Assembly: GCA_004552395.1 (NCBI GenBank)
Contig: SFOK01000017.1
Coordinates: 1-23,343 of the forward strand
From: Bacteroidales bacterium
Lineage (GTDB): Bacteria > Bacteroidota > Bacteroidia > Bacteroidales > Muribaculaceae
Direction of reading: 5' to 3'
DNA: 23,343 nt
Shown: piece by piece, positions 1-8,935 of the stretch
Position numbering within the stretch: the first letter of the stretch is position 1
How the letters are laid out: the number at the start of each line of letters is the position of its first letter
The notes under the pieces: model-generated
The model's database searches: none
The model's input: only the letters and a program-made list of their open reading frames with translations
Told to the model about the DNA's origin: nothing
Made by a program: the position numbers and the translations under genes

Positions 1-361
1 CACTCAGGGTATCGTCACTCTGGAGGATATCATAGAGGAGATTGTGGGCGACATCGACGACGAATACGACGACGACAAGAAACTATATCGCCGCATTGAC
101 AAGAACACCTATATATTCGAAGGCAAGACGCCGCTCTCCGATTTCAGCCGCATTACCTGTGTGGACGAGAAGGAGTTCGACAATTATGAGGAGGTGGAGA
201 CACTGGCCGGCCTCATCCTGTCGCTTAAATGTGATTTTCCCAAGGAGAAGGAGGCGTTCGTGCTCGGGCGTCTGCGTTTCCTTGTGCTCGGCGTGGAGAA
301 ACACCGCATCACTTCGGTGCGTGTCCATGTGATGGCGCCGCAGCCGAATGAGAAAGAGTAA
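1..361 (+). CDS. gldE: GldE/CorC-type CBS-domain membrane protein, C-terminal part (partial)
   Basis: The frame is open from base 2 and runs to TAA at 359-361; the N-terminus lies outside the window. The first residues read TQGIVTLEDIIEEIVGDI, the typical end of the second CBS domain in the HlyC/CorC family, followed by an acidic linker (DDEYDDD) and a C-terminal CorC_HlyC (transporter-associated) domain. Full-length members have an N-terminal DUF21 membrane domain and are thought to act in ion transport. In Bacteroidota the protein is usually named GldE, after its requirement for gliding in Flavobacterium. A downstream phosphopantetheinyl transferase, as seen here, is the usual neighbour in Bacteroidales and supports GldE over a generic hemolysin C. 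Non-gliding gut Bacteroidales also keep this gene, so motility should not be assumed. Confidence 0.85.
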   Translation, partial: TQGIVTLEDIIEEIVGDIDDEYDDDKKLYRRIDKNTYIFEGKTPLSDFSRITCVDEKEFDNYEEVETLAGLILSLKCDFPKEKEAFVLGRLRFLVLGVEKHRITSVRVHVMAPQPNEKE

Positions 362-1034
362 ACAGATTATGGAGACTTCATTCATCTACGAGCGTTTCGA
401 CGGCCCCGCGGGGATCGGCATAGAGCTTGTCTACGGAGGCGAGAACCACAGCCCGAAGCTGTGGAAGATACTCGCGCGGCAGATATGGACGGAAAACGCT
501 CCCGAAGGTGCTTACCGCGTGATTGAGCATACCGAGGCGGGAGCGCCGCTGCAGGTGTCGGACCTCGACTCGCTCTGCGCTCAACGTATCTCGGTGAGCC
601 ACACTGCGTCTGTGTTCGCCGTGGCATCGCGCGAGACGGCCGGTTCGACCGAGGAGTTTCAGGAGTCGGCCATGCTCGGTGTGGATCTGGAAGCCGCATC
701 GCGTCAGCAGGCTCTCAAGGTGCGGGAACGGTACCTCTCGCCCGAGGAACTCGCCCTGATACCGGCCGACGACCTGACGGCCAATGTGCTGGCGTGGACC
801 TGCAAAGAGGCGCTCCTGAAAGCCGGCATGGACCCGAAGGTCGACATACGCGAGGCGCTGCGTATAGAGCGTCTGCCGCTTCCGATAGCGCCCGGAAAGT
901 CTGCGGGAGCGGCTGACCTGGGCAAAGGGAGCGTGACTGCCGATGGCCGCAATTATCCTCTCACACTTGTCACATACCGCCTTCGCCTCGCCACACTGCG
1001 CACCCCCGAATATCTGCTCACCCTGGCTTATTGA
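348..1034 (+). CDS. 4'-phosphopantetheinyl transferase superfamily protein
   Basis: This enzyme transfers the phosphopantetheine arm of CoA to a serine of carrier proteins, probably fatty acid or secondary-metabolite acyl carriers; the partner here is unknown. The 228-residue product carries the Sfp/AcpS-type motifs in order: SVSHT (about residues 82-86), GVDLE (111-115, with the Mg-binding Asp113 and Glu115), and W-x-x-KEA (150-155, catalytic Lys/Glu). The size fits the Sfp-like class rather than the short AcpS class. Two starts are possible: ATG 348, which overlaps the end of gldE by 14 nt, and ATG 369, seven codons later and clear of gldE. I cannot decide between them; 369 sits just after an AAAGAG stretch. 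The overlap or close spacing indicates co-transcription with gldE. Confidence 0.88.
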   Translation: MRKSKQIMETSFIYERFDGPAGIGIELVYGGENHSPKLWKILARQIWTENAPEGAYRVIEHTEAGAPLQVSDLDSLCAQRISVSHTASVFAVASRETAGSTEEFQESAMLGVDLEAASRQQALKVRERYLSPEELALIPADDLTANVLAWTCKEALLKAGMDPKVDIREALRIERLPLPIAPGKSAGAADLGKGSVTADGRNYPLTLVTYRLRLATLRTPEYLLTLAY

Positions 1035-1112
1035 AGGGGAATGATTTGCCGCAACATATAGGATATCAACCCGGACCGTTTCCTTCCGGCCCGTGGCTGC
1101 CTAAATCCGCTG

Positions 1113-1479
1113 TTAGAAAGAGAATTGGAAAAGCACGTCGACGCGGTTGGCCGTGGCGTGTGTGGTCTATGTTGTTGCGTCGGCCGGCCAGATATTCCAC
1201 ACCGCACTGGATGCGGGAGGTAGGCTCCCAGAAGAGGTTCCAGGCGCCATATAGACCATATTTGTATTCGTCGCCCGCGGCCCCGTAGCGCGGGAAATAG
1301 CGTGCTTCGGCGAGCACTATGCAGGTGTAGAGATTAGGGCGGAAATTATACTGTGCGCCGAAGTTGAGACCCATGGCCCAGGGAGCGTAGAGTTCGCTCG
1401 GATGGCGGGAATCGTAGGCGAGATCATAGTTTCCGATGCTCAGGTCGCCCATATACGACTGGTAGCCCTGACCGGTGTT
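1113..1479 (-). pseudogene. Remnant of a DcaP-type/porin-like outer-membrane beta-barrel (C-terminus)
   Basis: On the minus strand, about 110 codons read as the last strands of a Bacteroidota DcaP-like porin: a GQGYQSYMGDL loop, aromatic-rich alternating strands (PWAMGLNFGAQYNF, AEARYFP), then YKYGLYGAWNLFW and CGVEYLAGRR. The open frame (ATG at 1452) overshoots the natural end. Shifting one base at the GGCC near 1149-1152 restores ANRVDVLFQFSF and a TAA at 1113-1115, the aromatic terminus expected for a beta-barrel. At the 5' side an in-frame TGA (1480-1482) immediately precedes the fragment. A second frame may continue it a little (RYSVRNNFLK) up to the Ca-ATPase stop codon. The gene is therefore truncated at the 5' end and frameshifted at least once. 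It no longer encodes a membrane-insertable barrel. Confidence 0.72.
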
Positions 1480-1526
1480 TCAAGAAATTATTCCTCACAG
1501 AGTAGCGCACCCGATAAATTGCCTCT

Positions 1527-4211
1527 TCACTGGCGTTTGCCGCGGGTGCGGAATAGTTCGCGCACCCAGACCACGAGCGACGATGCCGCCACGATGATCA
1601 CAAAATTCAGCGTGCCTTCGGGATTGAAATGCCAGTCAGGCGTGTGGAGCATCGGCGAGACGTTGAAAAATTCGTAGGCTATCTCGGTGATAAACAGCTG
1701 CCCGGCCACAATCACCCAGACTATTGCCTTGAAGCCGCCGCTCAGCGGGAGGCGGAAGATGCTCTGCCCCGTCTCGAAGCCGCGCACATCGAACATATAC
1801 CAGAAGTGAGTCCACACGAACACGGAGAAGATCAGTGTGGCTTCCACAGCCGTCACCGGACCGGCCGGACCGAGCCGCAGCGAGGCGAGCTGAAGCAGAC
1901 TCGTGATGTCGGCGTGGGCGAAGATCCAGTACAGGATTATGGTGATGAGGAAGAAGATTGTGCCCACGGCGAATATCTCGCGCAGCATGGGGTGCGTAAG
2001 TATGGAGGCGCGCCGGTCGCGCGGTTTGTCGCGCATCACACCCGGCGAGGGTGGCAGCGACGATAGCGCCATGGCCCCGAAGGTGTCCATGATCAGGTTT
2101 ACCCAAAGCATCTGAGTGACGGTAAGCGGCGGCTCCGTCCCCATGAACGAGCCGAACATCACGAGCAGGCAGGCGGCCACATTCACAGTGAGCTGGAAGA
2201 GCAGGAAGCGCTGTATGTTCTTATAGAGCGAGCGGCCCCACATCACGGCTCTCACTATCGAGGAGAACGAATTGTCTATGATGGTGATGTCGGAAGCATC
2301 TTTGGCCACAGATGTGCCGTCGCCCATGGAGAGGCCCACGTCGGCGGCTTTGAGCGCCGGCGCGTCGTTGGTGCCGTCGCCTGTCACAGCCACCACTTCG
2401 CCGCGTGAGCGCAGAGCCTCCACGAGCCGCTTCTTGTCCATGGGCCGGGCGCGGGCTATGATGCGCAGCTCCGGAGCCCGCTTCCGCAACTCGTCATCGG
2501 AGAGAGCGGCCAGCTCCGTGCCGGTGATGATGTTATCCGTGCCGTCGGTGTCGTCGTGCCAGAGGCCTGTGCGGCGTCCGATCTCGCGCGCTGTGCCGGG
2601 TGTGTCGCCGGTCACTATCTTGACGTCGATGCCGGCGTCGAGCACCTCCTTCACGGCCTGAGGCACATCCTCGCGCACCGGGTCGGAGATAGCCGCGATA
2701 CCCAGGAAGATGAGGTTCCGGGTCTGAAGCTGTCCGTCCTTGATCCCGGATTCGCCCTGAGGGAGCACACGGTAGGCGAAACCGAGTGTGCGCATGGCCA
2801 TACCCTGATATTCAAGCAGCAGGGCGTCGAGCTCGGAGCGCGTCACTCCGGGCGACTCGCTGCAGAGACCGTAGACAATCTCGGGCGCGCCTTTCACATA
2901 CAGTATCCGCCGGCCGGAAGCGCTCTGCACCACCTCTGTGGCCATGTATTTGCGCTCTGTGGAGAAAGGTATCTCGGCCTGCGCTTTGGCGCCCGGGCGA
3001 AGCTGCGAATAGTCGGTGCCGCGGTCGCGGAGCCAGAGCAGCAGGGCGCCTTCGGTCGGGTTGCCCAGCACGCTCAGGCGTCCGTCGGCTTCCTCGCCGA
3101 GCTGCGCCGTGGAGTTCACGGCTATACCTTCGGCCACGATATCCTCGGGCGGATTGCCGAAAATATCCATGCGGTACACCTGCATGCGGTTCACGGTCAG
3201 TGTGCCGGTCTTGTCAGTGCATATCACTGTGGCTGCTCCCATGGTCTCGCAGGCATGGAGCTTGCGCACAAGATTGTTGGTCTGGAGCATGCGCCGCATC
3301 GAGTAGGCGAGCGAGAGAGTCACAGCCATGGGGAGCCCTTCGGGCACCGCCACCACGATCAGTGTCACGGCAAGCATAAGCGACTGAAGCAGAGCCGAGA
3401 GGAAGGGGAAGATCGAAAAATCGTTGTGGAGAAAATAGAAGATCAGGCGTCCGCACATCATCGCGGCGGCTACTATGTAGGAGGCCACGGAGATCAGCTT
3501 CCCGAGGCGTCCGAGCTGTTCGTCGAGAGGCGTTTTGCCGGAACTGTCAATCTGCGCCGACCGGCTCACTTTGCCGGCCTCGGTGGAATCGCCCACAGCC
3601 GTGACGAGCATCACACCGTGGCCTTCCATGACTTTTGTGCCGCGAAGCACACGGTCAGTGGGGTAGGTGGCGTCGGGGTCGGCATCCTCGGGCCTGTGAC
3701 TCTTGTGCGCCATCGGTTCTCCGGTGAGCGTGGACTCGTCGATGTTCAGGGCCGTGGAGTCGAGCAGATGTCCGTCGGCAGGTATCTCTTCGCCGGTGGT
3801 TATTGTCACCGTGTCGCCCTGCACCACCTCCTTGCGCGGTATCTGCATGGGGCGCCCCTCGCGTATCACCTGCACCGGTTCGTCATCGTTGACCTGATTG
3901 AGGATCTTGAACTCTTTCTCCGCTTTCAGCTCGAAGATAAACGCCAGGCCGGTGGCTAAGAGAATAGCCACAAATATGCCCACAGGTTCGAAAATGAGCT
4001 TCGGATCGTGACCCTGAGTGTAGTATTCGTAGCACGATATCCCAACGGAGAGTGCGCCGGCCACGAGCAGAATCACTATCAGCGGGTCGGTGAATTTTTT
4101 CAGGAACTGCTTCCATAACGGCTCGCGCGCGGCGGGCGTTATGGTGTTGTCACCGTGGAGCCGGCGGCTTTCTTCAACTTCGCGGGAAGAGAGGCCTTGG
4201 TAGCGTTGCAT
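1527..4211 (-). CDS. Calcium-translocating P-type ATPase, PMCA type
   Basis: The 894-residue P2-type ATPase probably exports Ca2+ from the cytoplasm, driven by ATP. Visible landmarks: N-terminal cation-ATPase domain (1-60), first membrane pair (about 42-95), actuator loop with TGEP at 163-166 (the usual TGES with Ser replaced by Pro), the PEGLP membrane motif at 290-294, the phosphorylation site DKTGTLT with Asp333, nucleotide-binding domain (KGAPE motif), the TGD and GDGTNDAPALK hinge motifs, then six C-terminal membrane segments. PEGLP rather than PEGLPA and the overall length match the bacterial PMCA class. Start ATG at 4211 gives the normal N-terminus. It begins 12 nt after the HD-phosphodiesterase gene ends, so the two are very probably co-transcribed. 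Metal specificity is inferred from family, not shown. Confidence 0.93.
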   Translation of the reverse strand: MQRYQGLSSREVEESRRLHGDNTITPAAREPLWKQFLKKFTDPLIVILLVAGALSVGISCYEYYTQGHDPKLIFEPVGIFVAILLATGLAFIFELKAEKEFKILNQVNDDEPVQVIREGRPMQIPRKEVVQGDTVTITTGEEIPADGHLLDSTALNIDESTLTGEPMAHKSHRPEDADPDATYPTDRVLRGTKVMEGHGVMLVTAVGDSTEAGKVSRSAQIDSSGKTPLDEQLGRLGKLISVASYIVAAAMMCGRLIFYFLHNDFSIFPFLSALLQSLMLAVTLIVVAVPEGLPMAVTLSLAYSMRRMLQTNNLVRKLHACETMGAATVICTDKTGTLTVNRMQVYRMDIFGNPPEDIVAEGIAVNSTAQLGEEADGRLSVLGNPTEGALLLWLRDRGTDYSQLRPGAKAQAEIPFSTERKYMATEVVQSASGRRILYVKGAPEIVYGLCSESPGVTRSELDALLLEYQGMAMRTLGFAYRVLPQGESGIKDGQLQTRNLIFLGIAAISDPVREDVPQAVKEVLDAGIDVKIVTGDTPGTAREIGRRTGLWHDDTDGTDNIITGTELAALSDDELRKRAPELRIIARARPMDKKRLVEALRSRGEVVAVTGDGTNDAPALKAADVGLSMGDGTSVAKDASDITIIDNSFSSIVRAVMWGRSLYKNIQRFLLFQLTVNVAACLLVMFGSFMGTEPPLTVTQMLWVNLIMDTFGAMALSSLPPSPGVMRDKPRDRRASILTHPMLREIFAVGTIFFLITIILYWIFAHADITSLLQLASLRLGPAGPVTAVEATLIFSVFVWTHFWYMFDVRGFETGQSIFRLPLSGGFKAIVWVIVAGQLFITEIAYEFFNVSPMLHTPDWHFNPEGTLNFVIIVAASSLVVWVRELFRTRGKRQ

Positions 4212-4223
4212 TGCTGATTTTGA

Positions 4224-6371
4224 TTAAGGTCGGGTGGTGGTGGCGCTTCCCGGAGCGGTGGCTGCGGGCGCGCTGACAACCGGGGCGGTATTGCTTACCG
4301 GCGCTGCTGCGGCTGAGGTGGGCGCGGGAGCGGCAGCGGGTGTCTTGCGCTCGGGGTAGGCCACGCGGCTGTGGTAGATGCTTCCCAGACGCTTCTTGAA
4401 CGTCTGCTTTATGGCGGCAATGTCGGCAAACGATATCGGCGCGTCGCGGAACATACCCTCTTTCATCTGTGTGTCTATTATCTTTTCCACAAGATCGGAT
4501 ATCGTCTTGGCGCTGTACTCGGGCAGCGAGCGCGATGCGGCCTCCACAGCGTCGGCCATCATCAGTATGGCGGTCTCCTTGCTGCGCGGATTCGGTCCGG
4601 GGTAGGTGAACGGCGTCGGGTCTACCTCGCGGTCGGGATGCGCGTTGCAGGCCGTGGTGTAGAAGTAGCGGGCCACGCCTTTGCCGTGGTGCTCGAGTAT
4701 GAAATCCTGAATAATCTTGGGTATTTTATACTTGTGGGCCAACTCCACGCCTTTGGTGACATGGTTGATGATCTGCCGTGCCGAAGTCTCGGGATCAAGT
4801 CCGGCGTGGGGGTTCACACCGTGCTGGTTCTCAGTGAAGAAGATCGGACTGTAGAGCTTGCCGACATCGTGATAGAGCGCGCCGGTACGCACAAGCTGCG
4901 TGTTGGCGCCTATGGCGCGGGCGGCGTCAGCTGCCAGGGTCGATACCTGCATGGAGTGCTGGAAGGTGCCGGGCGCATCCTCCGAGAGCTTGCGCAGCAG
5001 CGGGTTGCTTATGTCGCAGAGCTCGACAAGAGTCACGAGCGAAGTGAAGCCGAACATGCGCTCAAGCAGGAAGATAAGCACATAAGTGAGCGCCAGCAGC
5101 ACGGCATTCACACCGAAACATCCGATCACACGCGGCGATATGGCATCGAAACTGCCTTCGGCCACAAGCCGGCATATGACGTATGCAGCTGTGTAGGACA
5201 GGAAGGTGAAGAATGAGACGTTGAGAAGCTGCGAGCGGCGCGAGAGCTGCTTGAGGCAGAATATCGAAGTGAGGCCGGCCGCCAGCTCCACCACCACGAA
5301 CTGGAACTGGTAGAGCGCGGCGAGAGCACCGATCATAACCGAGGTGGCAAGCATGATCACTGCCGTCTGCCGGTCCACGAATATCAGCGTCATCAGCGGG
5401 AGCGCTGCGAACGGAGCCAGATATATGCCGTAGGTGAATGTCTCGCTCAGGAGAATGGCCAGGAGGCTGAAGATGAAGAGCACCGTGATGAGGAACACCA
5501 TGGTGCGCGTGGAGTTAAACACACTGCGCTGATAGAAGAAGAGATAGAGGAAGAAGCAAGTGATCACCATCACCATATAGCCGGCCTGTCCCACTATGAA
5601 CCACGTGCGGTTCGTGTCGGCGCCGTTGTGTATCTCGAGCTGCCGCTCGTATTCCTGCAGGTTGCGGTAGATCTGAGGCGTCACCACTTCTCCGCGGTCC
5701 ACTATCCTCTGACCCTGGCGTATCGATCCCTGGGCCGAGTTGACTGTGGCGAGCGCGCGCCGCAGGTTCAGGTCGTTGACCGAGTCGTTGAGCACTACGT
5801 TGGCTTTGAGATTGTCGCGCAGGTAATCCCACACATCTTCGCTTATGAAGCCGAAGAGGGCCGCCCCACGCTGCGAATAGCTCACTATGGTATCCATGGC
5901 CTGCGGAGGCGTGAGCATTTCGCTCGCGTCGCGTGAGCTCGCCATGTTGCTCCCCTCCACCACATTCACCATGCGCTGTCCCGGAAGCGACTCCACACGC
6001 CCTTTCACAGGCTCGTCCATCACGCCGCGGGCATAGACGCTTTTGATGGCGGTCTCAAGCAGCTTCATACCGGCGGGCATGCTCCCGGTGCGGGGGAGAT
6101 GGTCGAGAAGATCGTCGACGGCTCTCTCGTTCACATCCACATAGGGTATGAAGTTGCGCTGTATGGAGTCGGACATCTTGGCCGCCGTGATTGAATCGAA
6201 GTATACGGGTATGTCGAAAGGTGCGGTCAGCAGCGGATATTTCCAGGGCTGACCCTCCTCGTAGGAGATCGACTGCCGGTCGGGCCGCGGCAGTGAGATC
6301 ACTGTCAGAGCTATGCCGGCCGCCAAGAGAAGCACCAGCATGATTATCTTTTTTACTGACGGATTTTTCAC
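4224..6371 (-). CDS. 7TM-HD family phosphodiesterase (PgpH-like, probable c-di-AMP hydrolase)
   Basis: The 715-residue membrane enzyme has the PgpH layout: N-terminal membrane anchor (about 7-26), a large extracytoplasmic 7TMR-HDED domain (about 30-250), seven membrane segments (about 255-440), then a cytoplasmic HD domain. Metal ligands are visible: FQHS (His472), YHDVGK (His501-Asp502), EHHG (His561-His562) and MMADAVEAASR (Asp607). Family members cleave cyclic-di-AMP to pApA; that function is inferred here. The last 40 residues are an Ala/Pro/Thr tail of low complexity, not part of the fold. The start codon is GTG at 6371; no ATG lies upstream in frame before the spacer. It follows spoT by 78 nt and precedes the Ca2+ ATPase by 12 nt, placing alarmone turnover, a cyclic-nucleotide sensor and an ion pump in a row. 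Confidence 0.9.
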   Translation of the reverse strand: MKNPSVKKIIMLVLLLAAGIALTVISLPRPDRQSISYEEGQPWKYPLLTAPFDIPVYFDSITAAKMSDSIQRNFIPYVDVNERAVDDLLDHLPRTGSMPAGMKLLETAIKSVYARGVMDEPVKGRVESLPGQRMVNVVEGSNMASSRDASEMLTPPQAMDTIVSYSQRGAALFGFISEDVWDYLRDNLKANVVLNDSVNDLNLRRALATVNSAQGSIRQGQRIVDRGEVVTPQIYRNLQEYERQLEIHNGADTNRTWFIVGQAGYMVMVITCFFLYLFFYQRSVFNSTRTMVFLITVLFIFSLLAILLSETFTYGIYLAPFAALPLMTLIFVDRQTAVIMLATSVMIGALAALYQFQFVVVELAAGLTSIFCLKQLSRRSQLLNVSFFTFLSYTAAYVICRLVAEGSFDAISPRVIGCFGVNAVLLALTYVLIFLLERMFGFTSLVTLVELCDISNPLLRKLSEDAPGTFQHSMQVSTLAADAARAIGANTQLVRTGALYHDVGKLYSPIFFTENQHGVNPHAGLDPETSARQIINHVTKGVELAHKYKIPKIIQDFILEHHGKGVARYFYTTACNAHPDREVDPTPFTYPGPNPRSKETAILMMADAVEAASRSLPEYSAKTISDLVEKIIDTQMKEGMFRDAPISFADIAAIKQTFKKRLGSIYHSRVAYPERKTPAAAPAPTSAAAAPVSNTAPVVSAPAATAPGSATTTRP

Positions 6372-6449
6372 TTTAATATCTTAATCGTTAACTCTTTACT
6401 GTCTTTTCTTTGTTTCTTGTCTCGGTCAGTGCCATGGCACACTGTACGG

Positions 6450-8711
6450 TCAGGATTTGCGTGTGGCCGATTTCACATCCTTGATCTTGAGAAGCTCGCC
6501 GCAGATGCGCTCCACCATATCGGTGCCGTCGGTCTGCACCGACAGCTCGCAGCTGAACACCTCGCCCTGAGTGGCTATGTTCATGCCGCGTATATTGGCG
6601 TTGAGCGTGGCGCTCAGCGCTGTCACTATCTCGCCCAGTATGCCGTGGCGGTCGATACCTTCCACCAGGATCGTCACCGGGAAAAGCTGCGCGGTGCGCT
6701 CCCAGCTCGTGGCCACAAGACGTGGTCCGAAGGCTGTCTTGAGGCGCATGGCCTTGGGACAGTCCACACGGTGAAGCACCACATTCTCGTCGTCGTCCAC
6801 AAACCCGAGCACGTCGTCGCCGGGGATCGGCGAGCAGCACGTATCGAGCAGATAGTTCGGATTGTCGGCGTCGGGCCGCAGCATATACACTTTCGTGCGG
6901 TCTATGGGCGGTTTTTTCTCTGTTGTGGCGGCTGCGGTCTCGCCGCTCTGCGCCTGCTGCTGTTTCTTCTTCGACGAGGAGAACGGCTTGCGCAACAACT
7001 TGCCGAAGAGCGACAGGCGGTTGCTTCCTACCTGACGGAAAGCGTCGTCGGAGAGCACTATCTTGCCCGAGGCTATGGCGGCAAACAGATCCTCCTCGCG
7101 GGTCAGCCGGTTATGGTCGAGCACACGGTTCAGAATCTCGCGGCTCGGACTCACACCCTTGCTCTCTAAAAACGCCAGATACTGCTGTTTGCCGGCACGT
7201 ATCTGCCGCGTGCGCTCCTTGCGCAGATAGGTGGCGATACAGCTCTTGGCCTTGGCCGAGTGGGCGAAGCCGAGCCACTCTTCCTGGGCTTTCTGCCGCT
7301 CTGAGGTGATGATCTCCACCTGATCGCCGCTGTCGAGTGTGTGGGAAAGCGGCACGAGCTTATGGTTGATCTTGCCGGCTATGCACTTGAGTCCCAACTG
7401 GGTGTGCACGGCAAATGCCATGTCGAGAACCGTAGATCCTGCCGGCAGGGTGAGCAGGTCGCCGCGGGGAGTGAACACATATATTTCCGAGGCAAAGAGG
7501 TTCAGCTTTATGGTATCGAGGAAGTCAATGGCATTCGGCTCAGGGTTGGCCAGAATATCCTTGATGGTGTTCATCCAGGTCTCGAGCTCGGAGTCCTCCT
7601 CGTAGTCCACATTCTTATATTTCCAATGGGCGGCGTAGCCGAGCTCGGCTATCTCGTCCATCTTGCGCGAGCGGATCTGGACCTCGATCCACTTGCCGTC
7701 CGGACCCATCACAGTGAGATGCAGCGCCCGGTAGCCGTTGGCTTTCGGGGTCGATATCCAGTCGCGGAGACGGTCGGGATGAACACGGCGGTGACCCTCG
7801 GTGAAGAAAGTGTATATCTGCCAGCACTTTATGGCTTCGAGAGCATCGTCATCGTTCTCAAAGACCACTCGCACGGCATATATGTCGTAGATATCCTCGA
7901 AGTGGACCTGCTTCTGCTCCATCTTGCGCCAGATGCTGTAAGCACTCTTCACGCGCGTCTTTATGTCGTAGACGAATCCGGCCTCGTCGAGCCGCTTGCG
8001 CACCGGCTCCACAAACTCGCGCACTATCTGCTCGCGGTGGCCGCTGCTCTGGTCCACAAGCGCCTTGATCTCCTCATACTTGGCCGGATGCTCGAACTTG
8101 AACGCCAGGTCCTCGAACTCGCTCTTCATCTTGAACAGGCCAAGACGGTGGGCCAGCGGCGCGTAGACATAGAGCGTCTCGCCGGCTATCTTAAACTGCT
8201 TCTCCGGCCGCATCGACTCCAGAGTGCGCATATTGTGGAGGCGGTCAGCCATCTTGATGAGTATCACACGGATATCCGTGCTCATGGAGAGCAGTAGCTT
8301 ACGGAAATTCTCAGCCTGAAGCGACGCCTTGTCGCCGAATATACCACCCGAAATCTTGGTGAGACCCTCCACTATGGAGGCAATCTTCTCGCCGAAATTA
8401 GCCGCTATGTCGTCGCGTGTATACTCAGTGTCCTCCACCACATCGTGCAGCAGCGCCGCACAGATCGACGTAGAGCCCAGACCTAACTCCGATATCACGA
8501 TCTTAGCCACCGCGATCGGGTGGAGAATGTACGGTTCGCCCGACCGGCGCCGGGCTCCCTTGTGAGCCTCCTTGGCAAAACGGAAAGCCCGCTCAATGAT
8601 CTCCACCTTCTTACGGTGATGACTGGCGAGGTAGCAGTTGAGCACATCGCGATAGGCCTCCTCGATGAGACGGTCTTCCTCTTCAGGTGTAGGGCGTTGA
8701 TACTTAACCAT
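6450..8711 (-). CDS. spoT: RelA/SpoT bifunctional (p)ppGpp synthetase/hydrolase
   Basis: The enzyme makes and degrades the alarmone (p)ppGpp in response to starvation. From ATG 8711 the product has 753 residues, the normal Rel length. The domains run: hydrolase HD domain with HDVVEDT (His89-Asp90) and DRLHNMRTL (Asp156 region); synthetase domain with KTRVKSAYSIWRKM, YDIYAVR, GYRALHLTV and EVQIRSRKMDEIAELGYAAHWKYK (about 250-366); TGS domain (about 405-470); a Cys-containing segment CCSPIPGDDV...HRVDCPKA (625-655); and a C-terminal ACT domain (about 675-750). Both active sites look intact. The frame stays open upstream to 9077, but that extension is low-complexity, contains the promoter and is not in family members, so 8711 is the start. 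A PgpH-like gene follows. Confidence 0.95.
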   Translation of the reverse strand: MVKYQRPTPEEEDRLIEEAYRDVLNCYLASHHRKKVEIIERAFRFAKEAHKGARRRSGEPYILHPIAVAKIVISELGLGSTSICAALLHDVVEDTEYTRDDIAANFGEKIASIVEGLTKISGGIFGDKASLQAENFRKLLLSMSTDIRVILIKMADRLHNMRTLESMRPEKQFKIAGETLYVYAPLAHRLGLFKMKSEFEDLAFKFEHPAKYEEIKALVDQSSGHREQIVREFVEPVRKRLDEAGFVYDIKTRVKSAYSIWRKMEQKQVHFEDIYDIYAVRVVFENDDDALEAIKCWQIYTFFTEGHRRVHPDRLRDWISTPKANGYRALHLTVMGPDGKWIEVQIRSRKMDEIAELGYAAHWKYKNVDYEEDSELETWMNTIKDILANPEPNAIDFLDTIKLNLFASEIYVFTPRGDLLTLPAGSTVLDMAFAVHTQLGLKCIAGKINHKLVPLSHTLDSGDQVEIITSERQKAQEEWLGFAHSAKAKSCIATYLRKERTRQIRAGKQQYLAFLESKGVSPSREILNRVLDHNRLTREEDLFAAIASGKIVLSDDAFRQVGSNRLSLFGKLLRKPFSSSKKKQQQAQSGETAAATTEKKPPIDRTKVYMLRPDADNPNYLLDTCCSPIPGDDVLGFVDDDENVVLHRVDCPKAMRLKTAFGPRLVATSWERTAQLFPVTILVEGIDRHGILGEIVTALSATLNANIRGMNIATQGEVFSCELSVQTDGTDMVERICGELLKIKDVKSATRKS

Positions 8712-8769
8712 ATAGCTTTCTGTTTTGCTGGTCCTTACAATCTGATCTTCTCCTTTCGGATAGAATTTA

Positions 8770-8801
8770 CAAAGATAGCAAATAATCTCGACACCACCCA
8801 A
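8770..8801 (-). promoter_or_regulatory. Bacteroidota-type promoter for spoT
   Basis: On the minus strand a -7 box TATCTTTG (8777-8770, consensus TAnnTTTG) is preceded after 21 nt by TTG (8801-8799) as the -33 element. Transcription would begin near 8763, giving a leader of about 50 nt before the spoT ATG at 8711. This also argues that the open frame upstream of 8711 is not coding. Assigned by consensus only. Confidence 0.6.
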
Positions 8802-8935
8802 TCCGCATCCCCAAATTCCCCACAAATTCTTCGCGACTCCCGCGACTCTCGCAACTCCTCCGCGGCATCCTCCGATAATTTCATTCTGATAATTCCGAAA
8901 CCTCCGATAATTCAGATTTAAAATCCCTGTTATTG

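Noticed and set aside
1035..1112. CCGGA...TCCGG inverted repeat after the PPTase gene as terminator
   Set aside because: Only 5 bp with no T tract; too weak to call.
2556..3959. Long open frame (467 codons) on the plus strand opposite the Ca2+ ATPase
   Set aside because: It is a His/Gly/Val-rich shadow of a GC-rich gene with intact motifs on the minus strand; no domain or start signal is visible.
6425..6445. GTGCCATGGCAC palindrome just after the spoT stop, containing TGGCAC on both strands, considered as a sigma-54 site
   Set aside because: No TTGC or TTG at the correct distance on either strand; it is a simple inverted repeat without a T tract.
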